64,000 nucleotides of DNA from Hyphomicrobium sp. CS1GBMeth3 (GCF_900117455.1 NZ_FPHO01000003.1:1268501-1332500), one strand, 5' to 3'. Positions 7,885 through 20,112 are shown, numbered from the stretch's first letter. Notes: generated by a model from the letters alone, not told the origin. A program made the numbers and translations.

Positions 7885-9417
7885 TTGACCCGGACGACGG
7901 ACGCAACGCATCAGCAAAGGCCGCGCGCGCGCCTCACGGCGGCGGCGATTTTTGTTGCCCTCGCGTCCATGGCCGTCTCCGCCTCGCGTGCAGAACCTTC
8001 CAAGACGGCTGAAGAAGCCGCCAAGAAGCTCGAAAGCCAGAAGAACGAACTCGCCACCAAGAAGTCGCGCAGCAATGAGCTGCAGAAGGATCTCGCCGCC
8101 ATCGCCGACGAGCGTCGCGAGATCAACGCGCGCCTGCTCGAGACAGCCGCACTCGTTCAAAAGAGCGAAGAGCAGATGACCGCCATCGAGACCCGCTTGG
8201 CGGGCCTCGAGCGTCAGGAGCGAGAGATTCGGGCATCGCTGGCGAAAGAGCACGGCAAGATTTCCGGCATCCTCGCCGCTCTGCAACGCATGGGGCGCAA
8301 CCCGCCACCGGTCATCATCACCCAGCGCGAGGACGCGCTCGAGATGGTGCGCAGCGCGATGCTGCTTGGCGTCGCATTTCCGGGACTGCGCGCCGAGGCC
8401 CAGGCGCTGACCACCAAGCTCAATGACCTCGTCGGCGTCATGGCGAGCATCCGCCGCGAAGGAGACTCGCTGCGTGCCGAGCGCGAGCGCCTGACCACGA
8501 CGCAGACGCGGCTCGCGAGCCTGCTCGAAACCAAGAAGCAAACGCTCGCCGAGCGCCAGACCGAGCTCAGCCAAGTACGTCAGGCCACCGCCGAGATCGC
8601 CAAGAACGTCACCGACTTGAGCGACCTGATCGCGAAGCTGAGCCGCCAGGTGCACGCGCCGCCGCCCATGGCGGCCGCGCCCGCGCCGGAGCCCAAGGAC
8701 GAGATCGTCGCCGTGCTTCCGCCGGAGCAGAGCACGCCGTCCGAAGCGCCCCCCCCGTCCCCGACCGGGGCGCTCGTCCGCGAGACGGCGATCGACGCCT
8801 CCCCCGAGCCGGCCCCGCCCCGCGCTGAGGAAGAGGTCGCCATGTTGACCCCGCCGTCCTCGCGCCAGACGCCACCGTCGTCATCCATCGTCGAGTTGGC
8901 ACCGACCGCAGCCGCGCTGAGCCCCGGCAAGCCGGACCGTATTACACCCGCTGTCCCCTTCCAGCTGGCGAAAGGCAAGTTGCCGCTGCCGGCCCGTGGC
9001 CGCAAGGCCTTGGGATTTGGCGAAAAGACACAATATGGTGGCACATCAAAGGGGATTGTGGTCGAAACCCGCTTCGGCGCCCGGGTCACCTCTCCCTGCG
9101 ACGGCTGGGTCGTCTACGCCGGCGAGTTCCGCAGTTACGGGCAACTCTTGATCATCAACGCCGGCGGCGGATATCATGTCTTGATTGCAGGATTGTCTCA
9201 GATGGACGTCGGACCGGGGCAGTTCGTCCTGGCGGCCGAGCCGATCGGAACCATGAGCGGTGCACCGCGCACAGCTGAACTTACAACCGGAAGAGCGGGC
9301 GCAGGCCCAGCGCCGCAATCCAACGCACCGGTGCTTTACATAGAGTTCCGCAAGGACGGGGAGCCCATAAATTCCGACCCTTGGTGGGTCTCCTCTCTTC
9401 AGAAGGTACAGGAATGA
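7885..9417 (+). CDS. Murein hydrolase activator, EnvC-like (degenerate M23 domain)
   Basis: Secreted coiled-coil/LytM protein of about 510 residues. A signal peptide (RARLTAAAIFVALASMAVSA region) is followed by long heptad-rich coiled coil (about residues 35-240), a Pro/Ala/Glu-rich linker, then a C-terminal M23 domain (about 370-505). The M23 zinc ligands look absent: the usual H-x3-D site reads SKGIVVE and the HxH site reads LYIEF, as in non-catalytic EnvC-type amidase activators. The TTG start at 7885 is preferred because GAGGTG (7871-7876) lies 8 bases upstream; another TTG at 7858 is possible. The stop overlaps the ctpA start. Confidence 0.88.
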   Translation: MTRTTDATHQQRPRARLTAAAIFVALASMAVSASRAEPSKTAEEAAKKLESQKNELATKKSRSNELQKDLAAIADERREINARLLETAALVQKSEEQMTAIETRLAGLERQEREIRASLAKEHGKISGILAALQRMGRNPPPVIITQREDALEMVRSAMLLGVAFPGLRAEAQALTTKLNDLVGVMASIRREGDSLRAERERLTTTQTRLASLLETKKQTLAERQTELSQVRQATAEIAKNVTDLSDLIAKLSRQVHAPPPMAAAPAPEPKDEIVAVLPPEQSTPSEAPPPSPTGALVRETAIDASPEPAPPRAEEEVAMLTPPSSRQTPPSSSIVELAPTAAALSPGKPDRITPAVPFQLAKGKLPLPARGRKALGFGEKTQYGGTSKGIVVETRFGARVTSPCDGWVVYAGEFRSYGQLLIINAGGGYHVLIAGLSQMDVGPGQFVLAAEPIGTMSGAPRTAELTTGRAGAGPAPQSNAPVLYIEFRKDGEPINSDPWWVSSLQKVQE

Positions 9418-10832
9418 TGCGCAAGACCGACTTCGTGTTCTGGACGTTTCTGACGATGACGGGTCTCGCCGGTGCGACCACCGTCCTGAACGTCACGCAG
9501 ACTTACTCGGCGAACTCGCCCAACTCCGAGCTCTACCGCCAGCTGGATCTTTTCGGTGACGTCTTCGAACGCGTCCGCTCCGACTACGTCGAGAAGCCCG
9601 ACGATACCATGCTGGTCGAAAGTGCGATCAATGGCATGCTGGCCGCTCTCGATCCGCATTCCTCATACATGAGCCCGAAGAACTACCGCGACATGCAGGT
9701 GCAGACGCGTGGCGAGTTCGGTGGCCTCGGCATCGAGGTCACAATGGAGAACGGCATCGTCAAGGTCGTCGCTCCGATCGACGATACGCCTGCGTCAAAG
9801 GCGGGCATCCAGGCCAACGACCTCATCACCCATCTCGACAACGATCAGATCTCAGGCCTTACCCTCGAGCAGGCCGTTGAGAAGATGCGCGGTCCCGTTA
9901 ACACGCCGATCACGCTGACCGTTGTCCGCAAGGGCCGCGACGAGCCATTCGACGTGAAGATCGTGCGCGATTTCATCCGCATCAACGCGGTCAAGGCACG
10001 CCGCGAGGGTGACATCGCCTACGTCAAGGTCACGACCTTCAACGAGCAGACCCACGCCAATCTTGTGAAGGCGATGGACAACCTCAAGAAGGAGATCGGA
10101 CTCGACAAGCTGCGCGGCATCATCATCGATCTGCGCAACAATCCGGGCGGTCTGCTCGACCAGGCCATAGCCGTCTCGGATGACTTCCTCGACCGCGGCG
10201 CCATCGTGCTGACCAAGGGCCGCAACAACGAGGAGACGCAGCGCGCCCAGGCCCGTCCTGGCGACACCGCCGAGGGCAAGCCGATCGTCGTGCTGATCAA
10301 CGGCGGCTCCGCCTCGGCTTCCGAGATTGTTGCCGGCGCCCTGAAGGACCACAAGCGCGCGACCGTCATCGGCACACGCTCCTTCGGCAAGGGCTCCGTG
10401 CAGACCATCATCCCGCTTGGCGCGAACGGCGCCATCCGGCTGACGACGGCGCGGTACTACACGCCGTCCAACCGCTCGATCCAGGCCAAGGGCATCGATC
10501 CTGACATCGTGATCGAGCAGGAGCTGCCCGAAGAGCTGAAGGGCAAGACGCCCGAGAAGCCCCGCGGCGAGGCGAGCCTGCGCGGCCACCTGAGGGGCGA
10601 GAGCGAAGGCAAGACCGAGGGCGAAGCGGTGCCCGGCAAGGAAGGCGAGGCCGCCGAGCCACCGAAGGAAGAGGAGTCTGGCTCCTCCGCGTACGTGCCG
10701 AAGGAGCCGGAGAAGGACACCCAGCTGCAGTTCGCGCTGAAGTTCCTGCGCGGCGAGGCGACCGGCGAGACGGTAGCGAAACCCATACAGCCTCAGAACA
10801 GCCTGTCGGCGGATAAGCCCGTGCCGAACTGA
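9414..10832 (+). CDS. ctpA: S41 carboxyl-terminal processing protease
   Basis: Periplasmic or membrane-anchored C-terminal protease, 472 residues. An N-terminal signal anchor (FVFWTFLTMTGLAGATTVL) precedes a PDZ domain (about residues 85-165) and the S41 domain. The catalytic Ser is in NGGSASASE and the general-base Lys in SFGKGSVQ. The C-terminal 110 residues are Glu/Pro/Lys-rich and look disordered. The start at 9414 overlaps the envC stop (ATGA); an ATG directly after (9417) is equally readable. Pairing with an EnvC-like activator fits control of peptidoglycan hydrolysis. A stem-loop follows at 10864-10887. Confidence 0.95.
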   Translation: MMRKTDFVFWTFLTMTGLAGATTVLNVTQTYSANSPNSELYRQLDLFGDVFERVRSDYVEKPDDTMLVESAINGMLAALDPHSSYMSPKNYRDMQVQTRGEFGGLGIEVTMENGIVKVVAPIDDTPASKAGIQANDLITHLDNDQISGLTLEQAVEKMRGPVNTPITLTVVRKGRDEPFDVKIVRDFIRINAVKARREGDIAYVKVTTFNEQTHANLVKAMDNLKKEIGLDKLRGIIIDLRNNPGGLLDQAIAVSDDFLDRGAIVLTKGRNNEETQRAQARPGDTAEGKPIVVLINGGSASASEIVAGALKDHKRATVIGTRSFGKGSVQTIIPLGANGAIRLTTARYYTPSNRSIQAKGIDPDIVIEQELPEELKGKTPEKPRGEASLRGHLRGESEGKTEGEAVPGKEGEAAEPPKEEESGSSAYVPKEPEKDTQLQFALKFLRGEATGETVAKPIQPQNSLSADKPVPN

Positions 10833-10863
10833 CAAGGTCAGAGCTTTTGGGATAGTAACCTGC

Positions 10864-10887
10864 GATGGGCGCTATTCGGCGCCCATC
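10864..10887 (+). terminator. Stem-loop after ctpA
   Basis: A 9-bp perfect stem, GATGGGCGC (10864-10872) with GCGCCCATC (10879-10887), and a 6-base loop, 31 bases after the ctpA stop. The T-tract is weak (ATTTCC), so termination may be partial. Confidence 0.55.
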
Positions 10888-10936
10888 GTCATTTCCGCCA
10901 TAGCGCAACCAGTTTAATCCGTTAGCGAGCCCGCCC

Positions 10937-11455
10937 CTGAGCCATCCCACGCCCACCGATCCGGCCACGCTCGGCTACCGCCCCTGCGTCGGCATCATGG
11001 TGCTGAACCGCACGGGCCACGTCTGGGTCGGCCAGCGCACAGACATGCCGGGCGACGCCGAGGGCCGTGGCACCTGGTGGCAGATGCCCCAGGGCGGCAT
11101 CGACGAGAACGAGGACCCGCGGCGCGCGGCGTTGCGCGAGCTGCGCGAGGAGACCGCCATTCAAAGCGTTGACATAATTGGCGAAGCCGAAGAGTGGCTG
11201 ACCTACGATTTGCCGCCTCACTTGGTCGGCGTGGCCTGGGGCGGCCGCTACCGGGGCCAGCGCCAGAAATGGTTCGCCGCCCGCTTCCTGGGCGACGACA
11301 GCGAGATTGATCTCGGCATTCCCGGCACGCCGCATGCGGAATTCGTCACCTGGCGCTGGTGTGCCCCTGCCGAGCTTCCAGCATTGATCGTGCCGTTCAA
11401 ACGCAACGTATACCTTGCTGTGCTACGGTCGTTTGAGCCCCTGCTTAAAGCCTAG
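10937..11455 (+). CDS. rppH: RNA pyrophosphohydrolase, first tandem copy, non-standard start
   Basis: Nudix hydrolase of the RppH/IalA family that removes pyrophosphate from the 5' end of mRNA. The Nudix box is GGIDENEDPRRAALRELREE. Homology to the second copy begins at GYRPCVGIM, upstream of the first ATG (10997). The frame has a stop at 10901-10903 and no ATG, GTG or TTG between, so translation probably begins at CTG 10937 (giving 172 residues against 173 in the paralogue), or the product is N-terminally trimmed from 10997. A base change removing a start codon is another reading. No good ribosome-binding site is seen. Fold residues after the start are intact. Confidence 0.82.
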   Translation: MSHPTPTDPATLGYRPCVGIMVLNRTGHVWVGQRTDMPGDAEGRGTWWQMPQGGIDENEDPRRAALRELREETAIQSVDIIGEAEEWLTYDLPPHLVGVAWGGRYRGQRQKWFAARFLGDDSEIDLGIPGTPHAEFVTWRWCAPAELPALIVPFKRNVYLAVLRSFEPLLKA

Positions 11456-11613
11456 GCAGCGTGCCAAGCCGGTCACGTAGTGGTGCCGATATTCCTCACG
11501 GCACAGACAGTGTGACAAAAAACCGTTATTTTTCGGCTTGAGAATGGCCCTGATTCGGTCGCGAGGCGCGCGTAGGCTTTGTCCTGTCGGCCACAGGCAG
11601 CAGATCACGAACC

Positions 11614-12135
11614 ATGACCCAAGTAACGCTCAATACCGATGAAAGCCCTCGCGACCTGCCCTACAGGCCGTGCGTCGGCATCATGCTGCTGAACAAGGAG
11701 GGTCGCGTCTGGACCGGACGCCGCCTGCCGAAGTGGGTGGGCGACAAGTCCGCATACGTCTGGCAGATGCCGCAAGGCGGTCTGCTGAAAGGAGAGGAAC
11801 CGGTCCTAGCCGCTTACCGGGAACTCAGGGAGGAGACCAGCGTCACCAGCGCCGAGCTCATCGCCGAGATCCCACAGTGGCTGACGTACGATCTTCCCGA
11901 GCCGCTCCTCGGCGTGGCGCTGAAGGGCAAATACCGGGGCCAGCGCCAACGTTGGTTCGCCATGCGGTTCTGGGGAGACGACAGCGAGATCAATATCCGT
12001 CCACGCGGCGGCAAGGCGGAATTCGACCGCTGGCGCTGGCGCGACATGCACGAGCTGCCCGAGTTGGTCGTGCCATTCAAGAAGCCGATTTACCAAACCG
12101 TCATCGAGAGATTTGCTTATCTCGCTCAAAGCTGA
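11614..12135 (+). CDS. rppH: RNA pyrophosphohydrolase, second tandem copy
   Basis: Nudix hydrolase of 173 residues, RppH family. YRPCVGIMLLN opens the fold, followed by WQMPQGG and the Nudix box GGLLKGEEPVLAAYRELREE. The family motif RGQRQRWFAMRF and the C-terminal KKPIYQTVIERF are present. It uses a normal ATG. The gene lies 158 bp after a clear paralogue with shared order of all motifs. Having two copies side by side is unusual; differing loops after the first strand (LPKWVGDKSAYVW versus TDMPGDAEGRGTWW) suggest divergence rather than recent duplication. Confidence 0.93.
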   Translation: MTQVTLNTDESPRDLPYRPCVGIMLLNKEGRVWTGRRLPKWVGDKSAYVWQMPQGGLLKGEEPVLAAYRELREETSVTSAELIAEIPQWLTYDLPEPLLGVALKGKYRGQRQRWFAMRFWGDDSEINIRPRGGKAEFDRWRWRDMHELPELVVPFKKPIYQTVIERFAYLAQS

Positions 12136-12308
12136 AATGAAGGGATGGATCGGACCTTCAATCTGATCCAAATCAAATCCCGCTTCGCCTCATGATTTAG
12201 CGATAGATGGCGCAGTCGGTCTCACTTTGAGGGCGGCTGCGCATTCGTGTTGACTGAACGATTGAACTCCTAGCCAACCTTCGTGTTAAAGCTGCTGAGC
12301 CTGCTGCC

Positions 12309-12851
12309 ATGTCCCAACGCACCTTGACGAGAACGCTTCCTCCGTTCAACGACGGCGCCGACTACCAGTCGGGGCAGCCCTTCGACACGGAAGAATACAA
12401 CCGCATCAAGGAGCTATGGCTCGACCATATCGCCGCCGAGCATCGCGGCGACATTCCCGGCCTGCTCGCCACCCTGACAGATGACTGCGTCTACACGATC
12501 CTGAACAATGGCAAGGTCTGGCACGGCCACGAAGGCGCCGCGCAGTTTTACGATGGCTTCCTGAAGGCCTTCCCCGAGAACTGCTTTTCCGTCGTCAACG
12601 TGTTCGTAGGCCCGCAAGGCGTGGTTGAGGAAGCGCACTTCAACGGCGTCCACCACGGCGAGCTGCTGGGCCTGCCGTCCACCGGGCACCCGATCGAATT
12701 CGACGTCGTGCTGCTGTTTCCGTGGGATCCGGTGAAGAAGCGCTTCAAAGGCGAGCGCATCTATTTCGCTATCGAGCACAGTCTGCTGGCGAACGTCGGC
12801 CAGCTTCTGCGCCGCATGAACCGCAAGCTCGATCTCGCCGAGCAGAAGTAG
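12309..12851 (+). CDS. NTF2/SnoaL-like fold protein
   Basis: A 180-residue soluble protein. Residues 30-155 match the alpha+beta cone of the NTF2/SnoaL superfamily: a helix with IKELWLDHIAAEHRGDIPGLLATLTDDCVY, then GHEGAAQFYDGFLKAFP and strands ending with EFDVVLLFPWD. Members include enzymes and ligand-binding proteins, so function is not assignable. It is a single gene on the plus strand, ending before a bidirectional terminator shared with the convergent atp operon. Confidence 0.8.
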   Translation: MSQRTLTRTLPPFNDGADYQSGQPFDTEEYNRIKELWLDHIAAEHRGDIPGLLATLTDDCVYTILNNGKVWHGHEGAAQFYDGFLKAFPENCFSVVNVFVGPQGVVEEAHFNGVHHGELLGLPSTGHPIEFDVVLLFPWDPVKKRFKGERIYFAIEHSLLANVGQLLRRMNRKLDLAEQK

Positions 12852-12881
12852 CCGACGTCTCGGTGCATGTCGTCCGAAAAC

Positions 12882-12911
12882 AAAAAAGCGCCCGTAGTCG
12901 GGCGCTTTTTT
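12882..12911. terminator. Bidirectional rho-independent terminator between NTF2-like gene and atpC
   Basis: A 13-bp perfect inverted repeat (12882-12894 with 12899-12911), loop TAGT, with an A-run on the left and an eight-T run on the right. It serves both the rightward NTF2-like gene and the leftward atp operon. Confidence 0.93.
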
Positions 12912-12935
12912 TTATTCATTTGAGCTGTAAGGCTC

Positions 12936-13325
12936 TTAAGCCTTGAGCCGCGACAGCGTATCGATGGCCTGATTCGCCACCAGCCGCTCCGCATCGTCCT
13001 TGGCAGACGCGAGATCGGCCTCGGCCTGCGAAAGCGCCTCCGACAGTGCGGCGCCGGTGAGTTCGGCCACATCGACAGCCTTCTCCGCCAGCACCGTAAC
13101 GCGCTCCGGCTCGACCTGCGCGAACGCCTGACGCACGAACACGCTGGCCTTGGAGCCGCCGAGCACCACGTCGACCACACCGGGCCGCAACGTCGAGATC
13201 AACGGCGAATGTCCGGGCAGAACCGTCATGTCACCCTCGGCGCCTGGAAGCAGAACCTGCTCCGCCTCGCCCGAAAGCAGCACCTTCTCGGGGCTGACCA
13301 GCTCGAATGTGAACGTCTGAGCCAT
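12936..13325 (-). CDS. atpC: F1F0 ATP synthase epsilon subunit
   Basis: Epsilon subunit of F1, 129 residues. The N-terminal beta-sandwich is clear (FELVSPEKVLLSGEAEQVLLPG, then GDMTVLPGHSPLISTLRPG). The C-terminal helical part carries EALSQAEADLASAKDDAERLV. It is the last gene of the operon, ahead of a strong terminator. About 66 bp separates it from a small acidic protein gene that interrupts the usual atpD-atpC adjacency. Confidence 0.97.
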   Translation of the reverse strand: MAQTFTFELVSPEKVLLSGEAEQVLLPGAEGDMTVLPGHSPLISTLRPGVVDVVLGGSKASVFVRQAFAQVEPERVTVLAEKAVDVAELTGAALSEALSQAEADLASAKDDAERLVANQAIDTLSRLKA

Positions 13326-13391
13326 CGGCTTCCTGTCCTCGATCCTGCCCCGGCCTTGGCCCGCACGAGTGCGGGCTCGACCCCCGAGGCC

Positions 13392-13661
13392 TTACGCGTC
13401 GTCCTCTTCGCCGTTGCCGGCTTTCGCCTTCACGTCGTCCGGCGTCTGCAGGCCCTTGCCGCAGAACGGACAGAAGAAGACCGGATGATCGACCATGCCG
13501 GGCTCCTCGTCCTCGAGCTCGACGAGCCCGACCGACATGTAGAGCACACCATCGTCACCCACCGTGATGAGCGGCTCGTACTCCTCGCCGCTCATTGCAT
13601 CGGCGAGATCCGGGCAACACGTCCCAAAGCCGCCGTTTCCACCCGCTGCTTCTATCGTCAT
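13392..13661 (-). CDS. Small acidic four-cysteine protein inside the atp operon
   Basis: An 89-residue protein, not recognised as a named family. It has Cys15-Cys16 (GTCCPDL) and a CPFCGKGLQT knuckle with Cys64 and Cys67, which could form a zinc-ribbon-like four-cysteine site. It is rich in Asp/Glu, with the tail NGEEDDA. No signal peptide or membrane segment is seen. It sits between atpD (90 bp upstream) and atpC (66 bp downstream) in the same orientation and is almost surely co-transcribed. Whether it acts on the ATPase or is a hitch-hiker cannot be told. Confidence 0.78.
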   Translation of the reverse strand: MTIEAAGGNGGFGTCCPDLADAMSGEEYEPLITVGDDGVLYMSVGLVELEDEEPGMVDHPVFFCPFCGKGLQTPDDVKAKAGNGEEDDA

Positions 13662-13751
13662 GCGATCCCCCGCTTCATAGCCAGACTTAGACTCTCATAG
13701 AGTGATTCGAAGCACGACATTGCGGCGGGGGAGGCACCCGAAGGTGGGCCC

Positions 13752-15609
<1,858 letters not shown>

Positions 15610-15634
15610 TGTCCGCTCCTCAACGCTTGACCGG

Positions 15635-16525
15635 TTAGAGAGCCTCGGCACCGGAGATGATCTCGATCAGCTCCTTCGTGATGTTCGCCTGGCGCTGGCG
15701 GTTATACTTCACCGTCAGCTTGTTGATCATCTCACCGGCGTTGCGCGTCGCGCTGTCCATGGCGCTCATGCGCGCGCCCTGCTCGGACGCCGCGTTCTCG
15801 AGCAAGCCACGGAAGATCTGCGTCGAGACGTTCCGCGTCAGCAGATAGCCGAGGATCGCATCCTCGTCCGGCTCGTACTCGACGACCGCCTGCGCGCCTG
15901 CCGCCTTGCCGTCCTCTGCCGCATTCACTTCCGGCAACTTCGCCGGAATGAGCTGCAGTGCCGTCGGCTTCTGCGCGATCACGCTCTTGAACTCAGAGAA
16001 ATAGAGCGTCGCCACATCGAACTCGCCCGCCTCGAAGCTCGCGAGCACCTTGCTCCCGATCTCCTCGGCATTGACAAACCCGAGCTGGCGAATGCCCTTG
16101 AGCTCGATGCGCTCGATGATATTGCGGCCGAGGTCCCGGCGAAGGTTCTCAGCACCCTTGCGGCCCACGGTCAGAATTTTGACCGTCTTTCCAGCCGCCA
16201 GAAGCTTTTGCGCATCCGCGCGCGCAAGCTTGGCGATATTCGAGTTGAAGCCGCCGGCGAGACCGCGCTCCGCGGTCATGACGATCAGCAAGTGGGTCTG
16301 GTCCTTGCCCGTGCCGACGAGCAACGGCGAAGCGCCGTCGCGATTGGCGCTCTTACCGAGAGCAGCAAGCACGGCGTCCATGCGCTCGGCATAGGGACGC
16401 GCGGCCGTCGCCGCTTCCTGAGCACGACGCAGCTTCGCCGCGGCCACCATCTGCATGGCCTTGGTGATCTTGCGCGTCGCCTTGACCGACGAGATGCGGT
16501 TTCTGAGATCCTTTAAGCTCGGCAT
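15635..16525 (-). CDS. atpG: F1F0 ATP synthase gamma subunit
   Basis: Central rotor stalk subunit, 296 residues. N-terminus [20 protein letters not shown] and the C-terminal signature [19 protein letters not shown] with [14 protein letters not shown] are diagnostic. It follows atpA by 152 bp and precedes ohr rather than atpD. The gap between atpA and atpG holds no gene. Confidence 0.98.
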   Translation of the reverse strand: MPSLKDLRNRISSVKATRKITKAMQMVAAAKLRRAQEAATAARPYAERMDAVLAALGKSANRDGASPLLVGTGKDQTHLLIVMTAERGLAGGFNSNIAKLARADAQKLLAAGKTVKILTVGRKGAENLRRDLGRNIIERIELKGIRQLGFVNAEEIGSKVLASFEAGEFDVATLYFSEFKSVIAQKPTALQLIPAKLPEVNAAEDGKAAGAQAVVEYEPDEDAILGYLLTRNVSTQIFRGLLENAASEQGARMSAMDSATRNAGEMINKLTVKYNRQRQANITKELIEIISGAEAL

Positions 16526-16677
16526 GGCGCCTCGGGCTTCCTTCGCTTAGTCCGGCTCTCCCTCTGTCATCCCGCCTTTGCGCATCGCGCGACGCAAGAT
16601 CCAGAGTTGTATTTATTGCTCCAGGCTTGAGCCCGGACCCGGAGCGCTCGCGCGCATCCGGGCATCTTACGTGAGCG

Positions 16678-18207
<1,530 letters not shown>

Positions 18208-18313
18208 CACTTGACCTCTGTATTTAGGGCGTTTTCTCTGTGTTTTCTGGTGTTAGGGAGCACGATAAACGCGCTCTCCTGAATGAGTGAGCAGCTTTCG
18301 CTGCCTATTCGCT

Positions 18314-18874
18314 TCAAGTGCCTCCCTTGAGCGAAAGACTGAGATTCGCAAGTTTCGTCCGGAGCGACGAATCGACCATGCGGCTGCCGAGCTTCACGAT
18401 GAGCCCGCCGATCAGCGAGGGGTCGACCTTCGCGACGAGCTTGACGCTCTTGCCGATCTTCTCCTCCAGCGCGGCCTTAAGGGCCGCCGTCTGAGCGTCC
18501 GTCAGCGGATGCGCGCTTGCGACGTTCGCCGTCACCTCGCCGCGTGCCTTGGCAGCCAGCGCCAGGAAGGCCTGCACCATCTGTGGGGCCACAAACAGGC
18601 GCCGATTGCGCGCCACGAGCCCGAAGAAGTTCTTCGCAAGGCTGCTCACGCCAGCCTTGTCAAGCACACTTCCAATGGCACGAGCCTGTTCGTCAGCCGC
18701 GATGACCGGGCTCCGGATGAGCCGCTGGAAATCGGGGGAGAGGTCGTAAAGTTGCTGGAATTTGACGAGATCCTGCTCGACCTCGGAAACGGTGTTCTGC
18801 TCTTGGGCGAGATCGAATAAAGCCGACGCGTAGCGCCCCGCCACACCGGCCACGATTGGTTCTTCTGTCGCCAC
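18314..18874 (-). CDS. atpH: F1F0 ATP synthase delta subunit
   Basis: Peripheral stalk subunit (OSCP homologue), 186 residues. GVAGRYASALFDLA at the N-terminus and the C-terminal signature LVAKVDPSLIGGLIVKLGSRMVDSS are classical. The start is set at GTG 18874 (VATEEP...) because the conserved domain begins within ten residues and this gives the normal family length; a longer frame to 19039 has an unconserved Pro/Arg-rich extension. First gene of the operon. F0 genes (a, b, c) are not in the window, as is usual for alphaproteobacteria, which keep F0 elsewhere. Confidence 0.96.
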   Translation of the reverse strand: MATEEPIVAGVAGRYASALFDLAQEQNTVSEVEQDLVKFQQLYDLSPDFQRLIRSPVIAADEQARAIGSVLDKAGVSSLAKNFFGLVARNRRLFVAPQMVQAFLALAAKARGEVTANVASAHPLTDAQTAALKAALEEKIGKSVKLVAKVDPSLIGGLIVKLGSRMVDSSLRTKLANLSLSLKGGT

Positions 18875-19252
18875 GTCAGGAAATCTCGCGCGCTCAAGGG
18901 GTTGTAGGAAGCCCCGCGGCCGAAGCCACAGCCTGAAATGTCCAGGAGGAGATACGGGCGAGGCGAACTGAACCACCAGCATAGCTGGCCCGTACCGTCC
19001 CCCGACCGAAAACCCGCGGTTCTGTATCATGTGCGTCACGATGCATCAACCGGCCTCGGAAGGCTGGAACGACGCATTTTCCGCGGCCATTCATCACCCC
19101 CTTCGAGCGATGCTCAGCCATCTGCGGTTGATCCGCATCACGAACAACACCCCTTGCCCCGGTAGGATTTCGTAGGAGGGATCCCCACATGCAGCACAAG
19201 GCTGCGTGGATCACGAGGGGTAGCCGAAAAATGAGAAAGATGGAGCACGAGT
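18875..19252. other. Intergenic region between atpH and the BA14K-like gene
   Basis: About 380 bases without a convincing gene; it should contain the leftward atp operon promoter and the rightward BA14K-gene promoter. From about 19194 onward it is part of a partially duplicated block also seen at about 20056. No RNA structure or recognised operator was found. Confidence 0.5.
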
Positions 19253-19320
19253 ATGAGGAGCATAAAATTCCTCGCGCTTGCCGCCTTGGCCGCCCTGCCG
19301 TTGTCCGCAACGGGCGCTAG
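19194..19320 (+). repeat. Duplicated leader/signal-peptide block, copy A
   Basis: The leader beginning AAGGCTGCGTGGATCACGAG and the first about 60 bases of the BA14K-like gene (ATGAGGAGCATAAAATTCCT) recur in diverged form near 20058-20172 (AAGGCTGTGTGAACCACGTG and ATGAGAAGCAAAAAATTTCT). Similarity covers the untranslated leader and the signal-peptide coding region. Confidence 0.65.
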
Positions 19321-19804
19321 TGCTGCTGCGGTGGCGCCGGGCGCAGGAAAGGCCTTAGCGGCACAGATCGACGCCCGAGCCAATATCATCGACGTCCGCA
19401 AGGGCGGCGGTGGTGGCTTCCGCGGCATGCGCGGTGGGGGAGGTTTCCGAGGCATGGCTGGTGGGGGAGGCTTTCGCGGCCTCCGCGCCGGCGGACCACG
19501 GGTCGGCATGAGAGGCGGTCACTTCCGCGGCATGAGGGGCGGTGGCCCGCGCCATGCATTCCGTGGCGGGCGCCATTGGCACGGAGGCCGCCACCACCAT
19601 CACCGCCACTGGCGACATCGCCGCTTCTATCCGGCCTGGTACGGCGTGCCATACTATTATTACGATTACGGCCCGACCTACTATTACGATGATTACGATG
19701 ACGATGCGGTGGCACGTTGCGCCGCCCGTTATCATTCCTTCGACTCGGCGACCGGCACTTTCCTGCACGTCAGCGGAGAGCGGCGTCGCTGCCCGTATCT
19801 CTAA
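19253..19804 (+). CDS. Secreted Gly/Arg/His/Tyr-rich protein with BA14K-like C-terminus
   Basis: A 183-residue exported protein. Signal peptide is at residues 1-25 (LALAALAALPLSATGASA). A low-complexity region has tandem GGGGFRGM/GMAGGGGFRGL units, then a His-rich tract (HWHGGRHHHHRHWRHRR) and a Tyr/Asp-rich tract. The last 28 residues (CAARYHSFDSATGTFL ... RRRCPYL) match the BA14K-type ending with paired cysteines, a family of surface lectin-like or immunoreactive proteins in Rhizobiales. The His and Asp tracts could bind metal, which is inference. A broken relative lies 300 bp downstream. Confidence 0.8.
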   Translation: MRSIKFLALAALAALPLSATGASAAAVAPGAGKALAAQIDARANIIDVRKGGGGGFRGMRGGGGFRGMAGGGGFRGLRAGGPRVGMRGGHFRGMRGGGPRHAFRGGRHWHGGRHHHHRHWRHRRFYPAWYGVPYYYYDYGPTYYYDDYDDDAVARCAARYHSFDSATGTFLHVSGERRRCPYL

Positions 19805-20112
19805 GGGCAGCGCCAAAGTAAGCTGGAAGACGCTACATTCACCTGTGAGGCGGCGCCCTTCCTCGAAAGGAGCGGCGCCTCACCCACCCCCGAGATCACC
19901 TTGAATGCTCGAATTTCTGGCGGCGCCATCGTGTGCCGCCAGCGATTGCGCCTGCGTCCGCGCTTTCGGGGTCCGTTCATCGCCTCCCATCTCAAACAGC
20001 GGGGGGCAAAAGGATCGAATAGGTAAAATTACGTCGGTATAATCGCGACATCGGTTGCAAGGCTGTGTGAACCACGTGGGAAGCCGAATTGAACCACACA
20101 GGAGCATCACAC
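19805..20112. other. Intergenic spacer with the start of a decayed duplicate
   Basis: No gene recognised. The last about 55 bases (from 20056) resemble the leader of the BA14K-like gene. The first part has no structure I can name. Confidence 0.4.

Noticed and set aside
18875..19039. N-terminal extension of atpH
   Set aside because: The 55 extra residues are Pro/Arg/Phe-rich and unlike the family; the GTG at 18874 gives the standard length.
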